Assembly (NCBI RefSeq): GCF_039621855.1
Contig: NZ_CP155071.1
Coordinates: 1,178,001 to 1,242,000, forward strand
From: Erwinia sp. HDF1-3R
Lineage (GTDB): Bacteria; Pseudomonadota; Gammaproteobacteria; Enterobacterales; Enterobacteriaceae
Length of the DNA stretch: 64,000 bases
Reading direction: 5' to 3'
The notes under the pieces are model-generated. The model saw only the letters and a program-made list of their open reading frames with translations, did no database searches and had not been told where the DNA came from. The translations under genes were made by a program, and so were the position numbers. Of the stretch, positions 62,454-64,000 are shown piece after piece. Each line of letters starts with the position of its first letter. The stretch's first letter is position 1.

Positions 62454-62489
62454 AATGACTGGAATGACTGGAATGACTGGAATGACTGG
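62454..62489. repeat. 9-bp tandem repeat (AATGACTGG), four units
   Basis: Four exact copies lie in the 269-bp gap between hpxT and the next gene. If a GTG at 62430 were used they would encode NDW repeats, but ATG 62631 has the better ribosome binding site, so the array probably lies in the upstream region. The rest of the gap (62362-62630) shows nothing else. Confidence 0.9.
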
Positions 62490-62630
62490 AATATTACTGA
62501 AAATAAAAGAGCGGAATTTTTTATAATTCAGACTCGCCTCTCATTTTATGAAATAAATGCTCATTTACTCATCAGTACCGAAGGCATATACTCTCCGAAA
62601 GGGATGAGTAAAAATTATCATGGAGCGATA

Positions 62631-63323
62631 ATGTATTACGGTAATGAAATTATAGGCTTTTTACAGTCCAATAAAATCCTCGCACTGAAGCTCGACCACG
62701 CCTTTACAGGCGTCGGTAAGGTGGTATCAAAGAAGGTGGATACAATAAGCGCAGGTGCAAAACGTGCGCTGTATTACACATCCTGCTTTACTGACGAATA
62801 TCAGGACGTCTGCCAGCAGCAAAAGATCGAAGATATTCGATTTGCTAAAGGGGTATATTATCTTCTGCGACATGAAGATGTTGTATATGAAATGCTTAAG
62901 ATTTACTTTGAAGAACTCTTCCGATACAGGACCTCAGAACAACTTGAGCATATCAAAAAAATGCTTATGGCAGTGAATGTCCATATAGCCGCCAGCTCAC
63001 TCACCAACGCCGGATTCACCTTAGCGGCAGCATCGTCCGTCGCCGTTGGTTTGAACCTAAATCTCGAAATCAGCGCACTCTTAGGCAACTGGGCTTCGAG
63101 GGGCATCGCGGCTGTTGGCATATATGGCATCATTCAGAAAGCAGCAGAAAGCGCACATCGCCTTCAATTTACTTACCCTGCATTCTACGCTGCGCTCTAT
63201 GCTCGAGAGTTGGAAATGATTTACTTCCTGACAGAGCCATTGTTTGAAAGAGCGGGTGCGCTTAAAGCAAGGTGGGCGTCGGATGATGACATTAAAGATA
63301 TCATTATCAACATGATTAGATAG
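62631..63323 (+). CDS. Unknown protein with hydrophobic glycine/alanine-rich core, near orphan hcp
   Basis: I choose ATG 62631, five bases after GGAG, giving 230 residues (start MYYGNEIIGFLQSNKILALK). The middle has a hydrophobic hairpin-like stretch near residues 120-165 (TNAGFTLAAASSVAVGLNLN, then LLGNWASRGIAAVGIYGII), flanked by charged helices, a layout seen in pore-forming toxins. No family is recognised. Its GC is lower than that of the hpx genes. A two-helix membrane protein and hcp follow directly, so a T6SS cargo role is plausible but unproven. Confidence 0.55.
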   Translation: MYYGNEIIGFLQSNKILALKLDHAFTGVGKVVSKKVDTISAGAKRALYYTSCFTDEYQDVCQQQKIEDIRFAKGVYYLLRHEDVVYEMLKIYFEELFRYRTSEQLEHIKKMLMAVNVHIAASSLTNAGFTLAAASSVAVGLNLNLEISALLGNWASRGIAAVGIYGIIQKAAESAHRLQFTYPAFYAALYARELEMIYFLTEPLFERAGALKARWASDDDIKDIIINMIR

Positions 63324-63325
63324 CC

Positions 63326-63514
63326 ATGATGAATCTTATCCGAAGGTTTTTTAGACGATTGTTCAGGTCATTGTTTTCGATGTACGGCCCCGCAGTGCTA
63401 ACACTGATTTTTGCCGTCGTTCTGGTGCATTTTTTCCCTGATGGCCCAATATGGCCGGTACCCATATTTCTCCTTTTCATGCTATTTATTTTTGGCCGCT
63501 ACGTGAAATGGTAA
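63326..63514 (+). CDS. Small two-helix membrane protein
   Basis: A 62-residue protein with a basic start (NLIRRFFRRLFRSLF) and two helices (YGPAVLTLIFAVVLVHFF and PVPIFLLFMLFIFGRYV). It begins three bases after the preceding stop, so it should be co-translated. In toxin-immunity pairs where the toxin acts on the inner membrane, such a small membrane protein is the usual protector. That role is inferred from position and topology only. Confidence 0.5.
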   Translation: MMNLIRRFFRRLFRSLFSMYGPAVLTLIFAVVLVHFFPDGPIWPVPIFLLFMLFIFGRYVKW

Positions 63515-63561
63515 CCTACTGAACGTTAGCGCCCTTCAAAATTTATTTATAAGGAAATAAC

Positions 63562-64000
63562 ATGTCTGCTCCCGCACATTTGTGGCTTGAAGATGAAAAT
63601 GGCTCTCCTGTTGTTGGCAGTTGTTTAATTCCACAACGCTTAGGCTCGATCGAATTAAAATCTTTTTCTCATGGTGTAACCATTCCTGTAGAGTCGGGCT
63701 GGGGAAAACTTACGGGCACGCGCGTTCATCGGCCTGTCGTAATAGTGAAAGAGTTCGATCAGACAACGCCACTCCTTTATCGCGCTGTATGTGAAGGTCG
63801 CACACTGAAAAAAGCCCTGGTCAGGATGTACCGAATTTTAGAATCAGGCATTGAGTCTGAATATTTCAATATCATCATGGAAAACGTCAAAATTACCACG
63901 GTTTCGCCTTATCTTGCCCCTAACGGCATAAGTAGCACCCACCTTGAAACGCTTGAAGTGCGTTATGAGGCAATCACCTGGACGTTTACGGAAGGAAATA
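63562..64000 (+). CDS. Orphan Hcp-family protein (cut by window edge)
   Basis: ATAAGGAAATAAC precedes ATG 63562. The 146 visible residues are a complete Hcp fold: APAHLWLEDENGSPVVGSCL, SGWGKLTGTRVHRPVVIVKE, DQTTPLLYRAVCEGRTLKKA, then YFNIIMENVKIT and LETLEVRYEAITWTFTEGN. It is diverged from the Hcp at 2919 and belongs to the Hcp1/CtsH-like class. No stop is reached before 64000, so it could be a plain Hcp or carry a C-terminal toxin. Confidence 0.85.
   Translation, partial: MSAPAHLWLEDENGSPVVGSCLIPQRLGSIELKSFSHGVTIPVESGWGKLTGTRVHRPVVIVKEFDQTTPLLYRAVCEGRTLKKALVRMYRILESGIESEYFNIIMENVKITTVSPYLAPNGISSTHLETLEVRYEAITWTFTEGN

Overview
The window looks like a chromosome segment of an enterobacterium of the order Enterobacterales, most likely Erwiniaceae (Pantoea/Erwinia type). 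The tRNA-Phe reads as the enterobacterial form. The right side carries the hpx purine/ureide operons known from Klebsiella and relatives. The left side has a type VI secretion (T6SS) cluster with the enterobacterial order tssB / hcp / clpV / vgrG / tssE / tssA. The assignment rests on gene content and recalled family sequences, not on a search.

Layout. 1-482: cut-off PhzF-family gene and a short-chain dehydrogenase relic. 1.1-19.3 kb: a heavily eroded T6SS cluster on the + strand. tssB, hcp, tssE and a VasL-type tssA are intact. tssC, tssK, tssF, tssG, tssM, tssJ and a PAAR gene are not seen. tssL is a tail fragment, the OmpA/TagL-like gene lacks its OmpA domain, and ClpV lacks its first AAA+ domain in frame. 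Two vgrG genes have collapsed into one another. Inside the cluster are two tandem copies of a [vgrG 3' end - toxin - immunity] cassette: the outer parts are nearly identical, the toxin core and the immunity N-terminal part have diverged. 19.4-25.3 kb: a giant autotransporter on the - strand, then an IS256-type relic.

25.9-50.2 kb is an AT-richer accessory region with three chaperone-usher fimbrial loci of different classes: a classical locus (- strand, 25.9-31.6), an Afa/Saf-like locus with an FGL chaperone (+ strand, 35.8-40.3) and a CS1/CFA-I-like alternate chaperone-usher locus (- strand, 41.8-46.9). The first and third share a ~500-bp duplicated upstream segment. Between and after them lie a DsbA fragment, a class A acid phosphatase, lipoproteins, a ToxR/MarT-like regulator with a FidL-like partner, IS6-family relics and a Bor lipoprotein. 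tRNA-Phe (- strand, 50.95-51.02) closes this region.

51.3-62.4 kb is a compact, GC-rich core metabolic locus for purine-ring breakdown. On the - strand is hpxWXYZ (oxalurate/oxamate branch). The divergent + strand carries the RpiR-type regulator hpxU, a polar amino-acid-type ABC importer, hpxJ (ureidoglycine-glyoxylate aminotransferase), hpxK (allantoate amidohydrolase), hpxQ (OHCU decarboxylase) and hpxT (hydroxyisourate hydrolase). A 12-bp motif shared by the hpxU and ABC upstream regions is a candidate operator. 62.6-64.0 kb: an unknown hydrophobic protein, a small two-helix membrane protein and an orphan hcp cut by the right edge, which looks like another T6SS cargo module.
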